A program made the position numbers and the translations under genes. A stretch of 64,000 nt of DNA from Alphaproteobacteria bacterium. GTDB lineage: Bacteria; Myxococcota_A; UBA796; CAJQPC01. This document shows, one piece after another, positions 1 through 8,548 of this stretch. Location of the stretch: assembly GCA_020632795.1 (NCBI GenBank), contig JACKEV010000022.1:1-64000 (forward strand), in the 5' to 3' direction. The notes below the pieces were generated by a model. It saw only the letters and a list, made by a program, of their open reading frames with translations. It had not been told where the DNA came from and did no database searches. Positions within the stretch are counted from its first letter, which is position 1; the number at the start of each line of letters is the position of its first letter.

Positions 1-1
1 T

Positions 2-304
2 ATCCTGGCGTACCACCTCAAGGATGTGCGCTACGTCTCCCCGTGGAGCCAGTTCTTCCCCCAGCCCCTCCAGCGGGTGGGCGACCGGGTGTTCGTGTGG
101 GGCATGCACAAGTACGAGTGGACCCCGCTGGGCCAGGGGGAGGTCGACCTGGACGCCGCGGTGATGGCCGCCCAGACCCTGTCCAGCCCGCCGCATCCGT
201 GGTGCCTGGTGAGCGCGGAGTACGTGGCGGCGTCAGGGACGGAGGCGGAGGCGTTGGCGGTGTTGGAGGCGTACGGGGCGTTGGTGCGGGATGGGCGGGT
301 GTAG
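2..304 (+). CDS. Hypothetical protein, C-terminal fragment
   Basis: The reading frame is already open at the left edge of the window, so only the last 100 residues are present and the start is outside. The visible part is rich in aromatic residues (WSQFF, WGMHKYEW) and ends in an Ala/Glu-rich helix. I recognise no family. The codon-position GC pattern and the clean stop before an AT-richer spacer support a real gene end. Its 3' end faces the minus-strand gene ending at 674, with the inverted-repeat element between them. Confidence 0.5.
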   Translation: MLAYHLKDVRYVSPWSQFFPQPLQRVGDRVFVWGMHKYEWTPLGQGEVDLDAAVMAAQTLSSPPHPWCLVSAEYVAASGTEAEALAVLEAYGALVRDGRV

Positions 305-348
305 TCCTTGTCAATCCGCCTTTGATGGGTTGGCGAAGGGTCTATCAG

Positions 349-617
349 GGTCGTCCATCACGGACTCCGAGTTTCGAAGGCCCGTCACGGGCAGACAGAG
401 CCCTCGAAGAGATCGGAGGTTCCCGTAGCGAATCGACGCGTGGGCGCGATGAAACCTCAGTGCCAGTTGCAGGCGTGATTCAAACTCTGAAGGACAACCA
501 GCACCTCAGCGGCTTCCTCGCGGTCACGCGTCGATACGTTGCGTGTATCGTCGATTCTCCGAGACCTCTGTCTGTCCTGGATGGACCTTCAGATCTTGGA
601 GTCCGTGATGGACGACC
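349..617. repeat. 269-bp imperfect inverted repeat (MITE-like or large hairpin)
   Basis: A perfect 20-bp terminal inverted repeat is seen at 349-368 and 598-617. Similarity between the two arms continues inward, imperfectly, for a further 40-60 bases, and both arms share an internal CAGACAGAG block. No gene is seen between 305 and 673 apart from this element, and it is less GC-rich than its neighbours. It separates two convergent genes, so it could be a non-autonomous mobile element relic or a very long bidirectional terminator-like hairpin. I see no transposase and no clear target duplication. Confidence 0.6.
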
Positions 618-673
618 GAAACCGAGCCCGCCGCCGGTCTGATAACTCATCAAAACCGCCTCGACGGCCCCCC

Positions 674-2026
674 TCACCAATCAAACCCCACCGCCTCCAC
701 CCGCACCTCCGGCTTCGGCCCGCCGCGCCCGGCCTGCCCCTGCTGCCCGTACCCGCCGCTCGCACCCTGCCGCCCCTGCTGCCCGCTGCGAGACGCCGTG
801 CCGCCCATGCCCGCCGAGCCGCCGGAGCCGCTCGATCCCCCGCTGCCGCCGCTCCCGCCGCTGTTCCCGGTGACGAAGACCGCCTCGTAGCCGGCCGCCG
901 AGGGGTCGAGCAGGATCGTGATGGTGCCGCCGTCGCCGCCGTCGCCGCCGTCCCCGCCGTCGCCCCCATCCCCGCCGTCCCCGCCGTTCCCGCCGTGGCC
1001 CTGGTAGGCGTCGCCGCCGCTGCCGGGGTTCGCGCCGCGCCCCCCGTGGCCGCCGCGCCCGCCGCGACCGCCGGGGCCGCCGCTGCCGCCGTCCCCGCCG
1101 TGGGCCCACACCCCCAGGCTGCCGCCGTCGGGGTCGATGAGGAAACGCCATTGCGAGCCGGCGTCCGTGTCCTCGACCAGGACCTGCAGCATCTCCCTGC
1201 CCAGGGCCGCGTCCTGGACCGCGCGGGCCTGGACCATCACGTTGTGGCCGTGCTGGCCGGGACCGCCACGCTGCCCGTCGCCGCCGTCGCCGCCGTCCCC
1301 CGCGTCCCCGCCGTCGCCGTCCCCGTCGTCGGCGCCGTCGCGGCCCGCCGCGCCCTCCCGCCCCCAGTCCCCGCTGTCCCCGGACCAGCCCGAGAGGTTC
1401 GCGTTGAACCGCACCGCGTAGTCCATCGCCACCTCCAGGGTGGCGGTGTCGGCGGGGTCGTGGGCGTTGGTGACCGTCACGACCACGCGGTGGTCGGCGA
1501 TCTCGCGGGGGTCCATCGCCGGATACACCTGCCCGCCCTTGAAGGCCCCGCCCTCGACCGCCACGGTGTAGTCCGACCACAGGGTCTGGCCGCCCCCGCC
1601 GCCCTCGGTGACCAGCACGCCGCCGTCGGCCAGGGTGGCCGTGGCGATCAGCTCGACCGCGCCCCCGGGGGCCGGGGTGCCCTCGCCCAGGGACAGCGCG
1701 ACGGCGGTGACGTCCTTGCCCTGGAGGGTGTTGGCCTCGCGGATGCGCTTCTCCTCGGCCTCCTTCTCGGCGCGCAGCCGCTCGCGCTCGGCCTCCTCCC
1801 GGGCGTTCCGGCGCTTGGTGAGGACCGCCTTGGTGATGACCACGACCGCGATGACGCCCACCACGCCGCCGAGCACGAGGTAGCGGTTCTCCTGGATGAC
1901 CTCGCCGACGCTCTGGGCCCGGGCGGGGCGAATGGCCTGGCCGATGGGGTTGAAGGTGAGGCCGAGCAGCGCGAGGGTGGCGGCGGCGGCGCGGACGGGG
2001 GTGCGGTGGGTGAGGGGGAGCGCCAA
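674..2026 (-). CDS. Exported Gly-rich collagen-like protein
   Basis: This 450-residue protein starts with a basic, hydrophobic signal region. A membrane segment follows at about residues 49-66, then a charged helix rich in Glu, Arg and Lys (about 67-98). After a beta-rich middle come two Gly-rich stretches with GGD, GGx and GxxG triplets, including a run of about eight GGD units. It is likely an envelope-anchored filamentous or adhesive protein, but no specific family is recognised. The TTG start is chosen because GGAGG lies 7 nt upstream. It follows the WD40 kinase gene by 51 nt on the same strand and is probably co-transcribed. The low-complexity repeats could make the copy number assembly-sensitive. 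Confidence 0.65.
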   Translation of the reverse strand: MALPLTHRTPVRAAAATLALLGLTFNPIGQAIRPARAQSVGEVIQENRYLVLGGVVGVIAVVVITKAVLTKRRNAREEAERERLRAEKEAEEKRIREANTLQGKDVTAVALSLGEGTPAPGGAVELIATATLADGGVLVTEGGGGGQTLWSDYTVAVEGGAFKGGQVYPAMDPREIADHRVVVTVTNAHDPADTATLEVAMDYAVRFNANLSGWSGDSGDWGREGAAGRDGADDGDGDGGDAGDGGDGGDGQRGGPGQHGHNVMVQARAVQDAALGREMLQVLVEDTDAGSQWRFLIDPDGGSLGVWAHGGDGGSGGPGGRGGRGGHGGRGANPGSGGDAYQGHGGNGGDGGDGGDGGDGGDGGDGGTITILLDPSAAGYEAVFVTGNSGGSGGSGGSSGSGGSAGMGGTASRSGQQGRQGASGGYGQQGQAGRGGPKPEVRVEAVGFDW

Positions 2027-2077
2027 GGGAGAGCCTCCGAAGGGGGGCGGTCAACCTACGTCAGCGACGACCCCGGT

Positions 2078-5000
2078 TCAAGGCACCCCCAGCGCCCGCA
2101 GCCACACCGCCGCGTAGACCTCGGAGACCTCCCCCTGCGCCAGCGCCTCCCGGAGGGCCTCCGCCGCCGCCCCGGGCTGGCCGATGGCCGCATACAGATG
2201 CGCCCGGGTCAGCGGGTCGAGGGTGTCCGCGCCGCTGACCGCCAGCAGCGCGGCGGCCGCCGAGGGGGCCCCGTGCTCCGCCAACGTGAGCGCGTGCTGC
2301 GCGATGTCGCCGTGCTCATCGGCCTCACGTAAGGTCGCGTCGCGGGCCGGGTCCCAGGCGCGCAGGGTGCCATCGCTGCTGGCGGAGAGCAGCCGCTGGC
2401 CGGCGCGCTGCCAGATCGCGCCGTTGATCATGCCCCGGTGGGACAGGGTGCGCAGCTCCCGGCGGGTCTCCAGGTCCCAGAGGCGCATCGTCCAGTCCAC
2501 GCCGCCGGACAGCAGCAGCCCCGGGACCTCCAGGAAGGCGACCTCCAGCGCGGGCGGGCTGTGGCCCTCCAGCCGGGCCTGCACCACGCCGGTCTCCAGA
2601 TCCCACACGGTGACCACGCCGTCACCCCCGGCCGCGGCGAGCAGACGCTCGTCCGGCGAGACGTCGAGCTGATAGAACCAGGGCGCCTGGGAGGCGTAGG
2701 TGCGCAGGACCTCGCCGGTCTCCAGATCCCAGAGCAGCACCGTGTTGACCTCCGCCCCGAAGCCGGCGCTGGCCACGCGGCGCCCGTCGGAGAGCACCTG
2801 GAGGTGCCAGGCGGGGCCGTCGTGGACCTCGAAGGTGCGCAGCGTCTGCCCGGTGGTGAGGTCCACCAGCTCAATGGGGGCGTCGCGGCTGGAGATCAGC
2901 GCGCGGTCCTCCCCCAGCAGGGTGGCCGCCGCGATGGTGAGCCGCTCCCGCACCTTGAGGCGGTGGACCACCGCGCCGGTGCGCAGGTCCCACACCGTGA
3001 GGAAGCCACGCTGGCCCGCCGCGAACACCCGCTCCCCGTCGGCGGAGAAGCCCGCGATGTAGAGGAAGCCCACCCCGGAGTCCAGCTCCATCAGGAGCCG
3101 CCCGGTGGCCGCGTCCAGCACCCGCAGCGCCCCGTCGGAGGCCTCCGCCGCGATCAGACGCTCGTCCGGGCTCAGGGCGAGGCCGTACAGCTCCACCCCC
3201 TCCGGCGCCTGGTAGAGCACCCCGGAGACCGCGGACCCGGGCGGCGCCTCCAGCGGCCACAGCCGGACCCCGCCGACGTCGTCGGTGGCCAGCAGCCAGC
3301 CCGCAGACACCTCCAGGCCCCGGGGCGGGCCCACGCTGTGGTCGAACCGGGCGATGGGGACCCCGGCGCGGGGGTCCAGCTCCAGCAGCACCCCGTCCGC
3401 CCGCGCCGCGAACAGCCGCCCGTCGGGGCTGAAGCGCACCGCGCTCACGTTGCGCAGGTCGACGGAGGCCAGCAGGGCGCCGTCCCGGGCCCGCAGCAGC
3501 TCCAGGGCCTGATCCACGACGTTGAAGGCCGCGAGGGTGCGGCCGTCCGGGGAGAGGGCCCCCGCGCCGTACTCCCCGGGCCGGGAGGCCAGCACCCGAC
3601 CGGAGGGCCGGACGAGGCGCAGGGCCCGGCGACTCGCGTCCACCACGCCCAGCACCAGCAGGTCGTCGTCCAGCGCGATGGCCCGCAGCGGGCGGCCCAG
3701 CGCGGCGGACACCGGCGCGCCCGTGGAGACCCGTCGGGCCTCGGCCCGCCCGGCCTCGGTGTCGACCGCCACGAGGCGATCGGCGTCGGGGTCCAGGACC
3801 AGGGTGCCCGGCCCGCGCAGCGCGGTGTCGACGCGCCAGGCGACCGCCCCGGTGTCCAGCCGCACCCGCGCCAGGGTCGCGCCGTCGTGCAGGATCGCGG
3901 CGGGGGCGCCGTCCAGCGCGCCGAGCCAGGCCACCCGGCCCTCGGGCACGGCCACCGGCGCGCCCCGCGACCCCAGGGGCAGGGACCAGCGCCAGGCCCG
4001 GCCGTCCTCGCTCACCCCCCAGACCGCGTCGCCGATGAGCGCCGCCCGCACCGGGGCGTCAGCCTGCAGCGTCATCGCCGGGGGGCGGTGGGTGAGCCAG
4101 GTCCCGGTCAGCCCCAGGTCCACCCCCAGGGTGGGCTCGCCCAGGGTCGCCAGGCTCTGGCGGGCGGCGCGGTAGAGGGCGCGGGCCTCGCCCAGCCGTC
4201 CGTCGTCGACCCAGGCGTCCGCGGTGGCCACCTGGGTGCGGGCGAGCTGGGTGAGGACCTCCCGCTCGGCGGCCTGGGCGCGCCGCAGCTCCTGCTGGGC
4301 CCGGTCCCGGCTGGCCTCGGCGGCGTTGCGGGCCGCGGTGACGTCCCGCACGTAGATCGCGAGCAGCGCGACGATGGCGAGGATCGCGACCCCGGCGGTG
4401 AACCCGACCCGGCTGACCAGGACGCGGTTCCGCCGGACCCACATCCGCAGCAGGTCGCGGGAGCTGTACTCCAGCGCGGCCAGCGGGCGACCCTCCAGCC
4501 AGGCCCGCACGTCGTCGGCGAAAGCGCCCACCGAGGGGTAGCGGTCGATGGGGTGCAGGGCCATGGCCCGCGCGACGACCGCCTCCAGCTCCGGGGGCAC
4601 CTCGGGGGGGTAGGGGAGGCCGCGGACCCGCTCGGAGGGGGTGGGCAGCGCGCCTTCCCGGACCCGGTGGAGCACCTCGTCCACCGAGCCGGTCACCGGG
4701 GGGTGCAGGGTCAGCAGCGCGAAGAGCAGCGCGCCCAGGGAATACACGTCGGTGCGCGTGCTGATGGCGTCGATGTCCCCTCGGGCCTGCTCCGGGGCCA
4801 TCCACATCGGGGTGCCGGCGATGCGGCCCTGCCGGGTGCGCTCGGCGTCGTCCAGGGCGGACTCGACGGGGGCCTCGTCGGGGGCGATGTCGAGCACCCG
4901 GGCCAGCCCCCAGTCCATGACCAGCACCTCGCCGAACCGCCCGACCATCACGTTGGCCGGCTTGAGGTCCCGGTGGATGACCCCCCGGTCGTGGGCGAAG

Positions 5001-5641
5001 GCCACCGCGTCGCAGACCTTGACCAGGATCGCCAGGTCGTCGACCAGCCCGGCGGTGTCGCGGGGGGCCCCGGCGGCGGCCCGGGCCCGCGCCTCGGCGA
5101 GGTGCTCCTCCAGGGAGCGCCCCCGGACCCGCTTCATCGTGAACCAGGCGTGCCCCCGATCGTCGAAGCCGGCGTCGTAGATGGGGATGATGTTGGGGTG
5201 GTCGAGCTGCCCGGTGACCTGGGCCTCCGCCAGGAAGCGCGCGCGGGCCTCAGGCGTGGGGGTGGTGGTCGCGAGCAGCTTCTTGGCCACCTCGCGGCGC
5301 AGCCGGGTGTCGAAGACCAGCCGCACCTCGCCCACCCCGCCCCGGCCCAGCAGGCCCCGGTCCTCGTGCCGGGCAGGGGGGTGGGTCGGGATCCAGGCCT
5401 CGATGGCCTTGGCCAGGGCCTCGCCGGTCAGCGCGGGGTCCAGCAGGTCCCCGTCCAGCGCGCGGGGCTCGGTCCAGTCGAAGGTGGCGTCGGGGGACAG
5501 CGCCCAGTCCACGGTGTGGGCGTCGACGCGCTCGGTCAGCGTGCGGAGCGCCTCGGTCAGCGCGCCCGCAGGCTCCCCGGCCCGCGCGCGGGCGGCCAGG
5601 GCGCGCAGCGCGGCGATCCGGTCCTCTTCCTTCATGGTCAC
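2078..5641 (-). CDS. Membrane Ser/Thr protein kinase with WD40 beta-propeller
   Basis: An 1187-residue PknB-type receptor kinase. The kinase domain spans roughly residues 95-380, with a Gly-rich loop GRGGVGEV (99-106), Lys in VAKK (about 120), the catalytic HRDLKPAN (223-230) and the APEQ motif (282-285). The metal-binding DFG is DWG (243-245), a variant common in kinases of this architecture. One membrane helix (about 408-431) is followed by a coiled coil (about 432-470) and a long C-terminal half with many WD40 units (recurring xLWDLET or VWDLETG endings). Kinase inside and propeller outside is the inferred topology. It sits 20 nt after a membrane protein gene in a five-gene minus-strand run and probably senses or scaffolds an envelope signal. 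The substrate is unknown. Confidence 0.92.
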   Translation of the reverse strand: MTMKEEDRIAALRALAARARAGEPAGALTEALRTLTERVDAHTVDWALSPDATFDWTEPRALDGDLLDPALTGEALAKAIEAWIPTHPPARHEDRGLLGRGGVGEVRLVFDTRLRREVAKKLLATTTPTPEARARFLAEAQVTGQLDHPNIIPIYDAGFDDRGHAWFTMKRVRGRSLEEHLAEARARAAAGAPRDTAGLVDDLAILVKVCDAVAFAHDRGVIHRDLKPANVMVGRFGEVLVMDWGLARVLDIAPDEAPVESALDDAERTRQGRIAGTPMWMAPEQARGDIDAISTRTDVYSLGALLFALLTLHPPVTGSVDEVLHRVREGALPTPSERVRGLPYPPEVPPELEAVVARAMALHPIDRYPSVGAFADDVRAWLEGRPLAALEYSSRDLLRMWVRRNRVLVSRVGFTAGVAILAIVALLAIYVRDVTAARNAAEASRDRAQQELRRAQAAEREVLTQLARTQVATADAWVDDGRLGEARALYRAARQSLATLGEPTLGVDLGLTGTWLTHRPPAMTLQADAPVRAALIGDAVWGVSEDGRAWRWSLPLGSRGAPVAVPEGRVAWLGALDGAPAAILHDGATLARVRLDTGAVAWRVDTALRGPGTLVLDPDADRLVAVDTEAGRAEARRVSTGAPVSAALGRPLRAIALDDDLLVLGVVDASRRALRLVRPSGRVLASRPGEYGAGALSPDGRTLAAFNVVDQALELLRARDGALLASVDLRNVSAVRFSPDGRLFAARADGVLLELDPRAGVPIARFDHSVGPPRGLEVSAGWLLATDDVGGVRLWPLEAPPGSAVSGVLYQAPEGVELYGLALSPDERLIAAEASDGALRVLDAATGRLLMELDSGVGFLYIAGFSADGERVFAAGQRGFLTVWDLRTGAVVHRLKVRERLTIAAATLLGEDRALISSRDAPIELVDLTTGQTLRTFEVHDGPAWHLQVLSDGRRVASAGFGAEVNTVLLWDLETGEVLRTYASQAPWFYQLDVSPDERLLAAAGGDGVVTVWDLETGVVQARLEGHSPPALEVAFLEVPGLLLSGGVDWTMRLWDLETRRELRTLSHRGMINGAIWQRAGQRLLSASSDGTLRAWDPARDATLREADEHGDIAQHALTLAEHGAPSAAAALLAVSGADTLDPLTRAHLYAAIGQPGAAAEALREALAQGEVSEVYAAVWLRALGVP

Positions 5642-5661
5642 GCCATGATTCTACCGGCGCA

Positions 5662-6447
5662 TCACGCCTCCGCGTTGACCGCGATCGCGTAGCCCAGCGC
5701 ACCCATCGCCAGCAGGAAGCAGATCGGCCACCAGAACGGCGGGGTCCAGCCCACCAGGGTGAGCACCAGATCCAGCGCCATCACCGGCGTGATCGCCACC
5801 GCCGCCAGCCGGGTCGCGGCGCCGTACTTCAGCGGGAGCCCCCGCATGCGCGCGACCCACAGCCCGATCCCGCCGTAGACGAGGGCCTGGCAGCAGCGCC
5901 AGGTGACCGACACCACGAAGGCCAGGGGGTAGAAGATCACGAAGAACCACAGCCGGGCCTGCTCCAGCCAGTCCAGCACCGTGTCCCCGTCGACGTAGAG
6001 GGCGGGGAAGCGCTTGATCGCGTAGGTGCGCGCCGGGATGTCGCCCTGGTCGATGAACAGGGTGTCCCGGGTGAACAGCATGCGCTCGGGGCGCCCGTCC
6101 AGGGAGGTGATGGTCCCCGAGGTGTCCACCAGCAGGAAGGGCTCGCCCGACTCGGGGTCGTTCCAGGTGTAGGGGACCTCGACGTCGGTGCGCAGCCGGC
6201 CCTGGTAGATGTGCAGGGCGGGGAAGTCCTCCAGCCCGGCGCGCCAGGTGTCCTCGACCGCGCGGTGCAGCCGCCACTGGTAGACCCCGGCGATGGGCAG
6301 CCAGATGACCGCGACGAGCACGTGCAGGTAGATGAACCCCCACCCCCGCCAGCGCTGCCCCACGTCCTGGTACAGCCCGCGGTGGAACAGCGGCGCCAGG
6401 ACCAGCGCGTGCAGCATGCCGTAGCGGGGGGCTTCAGGATCGCTCAT
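5662..6447 (-). CDS. Multi-pass membrane protein, DUF1189-like
   Basis: A 261-residue protein. One N-terminal membrane helix (around residues 36-56) is followed by an extracytoplasmic domain of about 120 residues, then three or four C-terminal helices. The N-terminal PLFHRGLYQDVGQRWRGWG segment and overall layout resemble the DUF1189 family of bacterial integral membrane proteins, whose function is not well defined. That assignment is from memory of the pattern and is tentative. The gene lies 38 nt after the PDZ protein gene and 20 nt before the kinase gene, so it may form part of an envelope signalling unit. The middle domain could be a sensor. Confidence 0.7.
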   Translation of the reverse strand: MSDPEAPRYGMLHALVLAPLFHRGLYQDVGQRWRGWGFIYLHVLVAVIWLPIAGVYQWRLHRAVEDTWRAGLEDFPALHIYQGRLRTDVEVPYTWNDPESGEPFLLVDTSGTITSLDGRPERMLFTRDTLFIDQGDIPARTYAIKRFPALYVDGDTVLDWLEQARLWFFVIFYPLAFVVSVTWRCCQALVYGGIGLWVARMRGLPLKYGAATRLAAVAITPVMALDLVLTLVGWTPPFWWPICFLLAMGALGYAIAVNAEA

Positions 6448-6485
6448 CGTGGGCAGACCCTATCAGAGGCGCCGGAGGAAGGGCA

Positions 6486-7310
6486 TCACACCAGACGATA
6501 TCTCAAGGTGATGATTTCCTTGCGCCGCTTGATCGTGACCTCCAGGCGCTTCTCGTTGCGCAGCCGCAGGTAGGCCCCGATCGCCTGGCGGGTGGTGGTG
6601 ACCGGCTCGCCGTTGACCTCCTGGACCAGGTCCCCGCCCCGGAAGCCGAGCTGGTAGAGGTCGTTGCCGCAGCGGAGCCGGAACACACGGAAGCCGGTGA
6701 TGTCGCCCTGGCCGCCCTTCTGCCACGCGGTGACCGCCAGCGCGGAGGCCTCCCGCAGGTGGTTGACGTAGTAGTCGATGAGGTCCTGCTTGACCCGGTA
6801 GCGGTGGTCGCCCATCGCGCGGATGTCGGGGTTGTCGGGCAGGCAGTCCTGGGCGCGGGCGCCCTCGCCGTCCTGGGTGGGGCCCTTGACCTTGCCGCCG
6901 CTGCGCTCGGTGGTGCTGCCGGGGGGCGGGGTCTTCTGGGACTGCTCGCCGGCCTCGATCTTCTTGCCGGGGCCGTCCTGGGGCTTGACCGGGGCGGTGG
7001 AGGAGGAGTCGGCGCGCTCGGGCTCGGGCGGGGGCTCGGTGGCCTCCTTGGAGCTGGGGGGCTCCAGCAGCTCCTGGGTGACCTCGATGACCTCGGCGTT
7101 TGGCTCCGGGAACGGGATCATCGACATCGACGCCATGTAGTCGACGGTGCGCTGCAGGGGCAGCTCGCTGACGATGGTGTCCTCGAGCGCCCCCACCAAC
7201 ACGGCGGCCGCGAGGGGCCCCAGGTAGAAGCCCGCGGTGAGGGTGAACGCCAGGATGGCCTGCACGATGGCCTTGATCCGGCGGCGGAGGAGGGTCGAGC
7301 GGCTCGCCAC
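6486..7310 (-). CDS. GspC-like inner-membrane protein with C-terminal PDZ domain
   Basis: A 274-residue bitopic protein. A basic start leads into a membrane helix (about residues 15-42). A long Pro/Glu/Ser-rich linker (about 75-150) follows, then a C-terminal domain of about 100 residues with the pattern of the type II secretion GspC PDZ domain (GFRVFRLRCGNDLYQLGFR, then GGDLVQEVNGEPV and an EVTIKRR strand). GspC normally links the inner-membrane platform to the secretin. No other type II genes are in the window, so it may be a stand-alone GspC-like scaffold. Start is GTG at 7310, 31 nt after the cyclase gene; an operon is likely. Confidence 0.75.
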   Translation of the reverse strand: MASRSTLLRRRIKAIVQAILAFTLTAGFYLGPLAAAVLVGALEDTIVSELPLQRTVDYMASMSMIPFPEPNAEVIEVTQELLEPPSSKEATEPPPEPERADSSSTAPVKPQDGPGKKIEAGEQSQKTPPPGSTTERSGGKVKGPTQDGEGARAQDCLPDNPDIRAMGDHRYRVKQDLIDYYVNHLREASALAVTAWQKGGQGDITGFRVFRLRCGNDLYQLGFRGGDLVQEVNGEPVTTTRQAIGAYLRLRNEKRLEVTIKRRKEIITLRYRLV

Positions 7311-7341
7311 GAGGCCAGCTTATCCGCGCGCCGGGCGGGCT

Positions 7342-8520
7342 TCACACACCGTCGTCTGACACCTCCGGCGCGAAGACCGCCGCAGGGACCTCGATGCCCC
7401 GGAGGGCGAAGGTGCCCACCGCGCGCGTGGGCAGCCGGGTGGCCTTCGCGACGGCCTCGGACATGAGGAGCGGCTCCCCCAGCGGGCTGCACAGGCCCTC
7501 GATGCGGCTGGCCAGGTTCACCGCCGGCCCCACCACGGTGAAGTCGAGCCGCTCGGCCGCGCCGATGTTGCCGTAGCCCACCCGCCCCAGGTGCACGCCG
7601 ATCCCGGCGCGCAGCGGGGTGTCGTCCGGGGCGGTGAGGGCCTCCACGTTCCGCAGGGCGTGGCGCGCGGCCTCGACGGCGCGGTCGGCTGCCTCGCGGG
7701 CCTCAGCGCAGTACAGCTCGGCGTCCTGGCGGGCGAAGGGGAACACGGCCAGCGCGGCGTCGCCGATGATCTTGAGGATCTCGCCGTCGTGGGCGGCCAC
7801 CGCCTCGCCCACCGCGTCCAGGTAGCCGTTGAGCAGGGCGATCATCGGCTCATCGTCCAGCCGCTCGGAGAGCGCGGTGAAGCCCCGCAGGTCGCAGAAC
7901 CACAGCGCCGCGTAGATGTGGCGCACGTTGCCTCGGGTGATCTCCCCCCGCAGCACCTCGCGCCCGGCGCGGGGGCCGATGTAGGTGGTGCAGACGATCT
8001 CCGCCTGCACCCGGCTCAGGGACAGCTCCAGCAGCAGCTCCAGAGGCTCCCGGGTGGCGCGGATGAGGTCCAGGGCGGCGTCGGGGAAGCCCCCCTCGGC
8101 CTTCGTGCCCATGCTGAGGAAGTGGATCTCCCCCACCGACGTGCGCACGGGGAGCCCGATGTAGTCGGTGAAGTCGCGCTTCAGCAGGTCGTGGCAGATG
8201 GGGTAGCGCAGGTCCGCGTCGGGGCCCACCAGGAGACAGCGCACCTCGGGCGTGCCGTCGTGGATGGCCTTGATGGGGCTCTCCTCGTAGGACCGGCCCA
8301 GCACCCGGTCGCGGGGGATGCGCAGCTCGGAGACCCCGTCCCCGTAGGTCCAGGTGATGCCCCAGACGCCGACCTGGGGGTGGTGGGGCCGCACCACGAA
8401 GGTGAGGCGATGGATCGGCACGCCCCGCTCGCGCAGGAGCCGCCCGTACTCCACCAGCAGGGCCGGCGGCTCCAGGGCGCGGGTCTCCAGGCGCAGGGCC
8501 CACTCGAAGAAGGTCTTCAT
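7342..8520 (-). CDS. Class III adenylate/guanylate cyclase with N-terminal sensor-like region
   Basis: A 392-residue protein whose last 190 residues are a class III nucleotide cyclase domain. The metal-binding Asp lie in FCDLRGFT (D210) and GDAALAVF (D254), and the NLASRIEG motif supplies the Asn/Arg transition-state residues. The N-terminal 190 residues have no membrane helix and resemble a GAF-like or heme-NO-like cytoplasmic sensor; I cannot name it. The start at 8520 (MKTFFEWALR) is preferred because the longer frame would run into the divergent methyltransferase start. It heads the minus-strand run with the PDZ protein, membrane protein, kinase and collagen-like genes. Substrate (ATP or GTP) cannot be fixed by eye. 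Confidence 0.88.
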   Translation of the reverse strand: MKTFFEWALRLETRALEPPALLVEYGRLLRERGVPIHRLTFVVRPHHPQVGVWGITWTYGDGVSELRIPRDRVLGRSYEESPIKAIHDGTPEVRCLLVGPDADLRYPICHDLLKRDFTDYIGLPVRTSVGEIHFLSMGTKAEGGFPDAALDLIRATREPLELLLELSLSRVQAEIVCTTYIGPRAGREVLRGEITRGNVRHIYAALWFCDLRGFTALSERLDDEPMIALLNGYLDAVGEAVAAHDGEILKIIGDAALAVFPFARQDAELYCAEAREAADRAVEAARHALRNVEALTAPDDTPLRAGIGVHLGRVGYGNIGAAERLDFTVVGPAVNLASRIEGLCSPLGEPLLMSEAVAKATRLPTRAVGTFALRGIEVPAAVFAPEVSDDGV

Positions 8521-8548
8521 GACGAGGCAGAGGATACAGGGTCGCGGC

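Noticed and set aside
940..1090. Regularly spaced GC-rich triplets that look like a short repeat array
   Set aside because: It is the coding repeat for the GGD/GGx collagen-like stretch; there are no spacers, so it is not CRISPR.
2438..5692. 1084-codon open frame antisense to the WD40 kinase
   Set aside because: Shadow of the kinase gene, with no start signal or domain.
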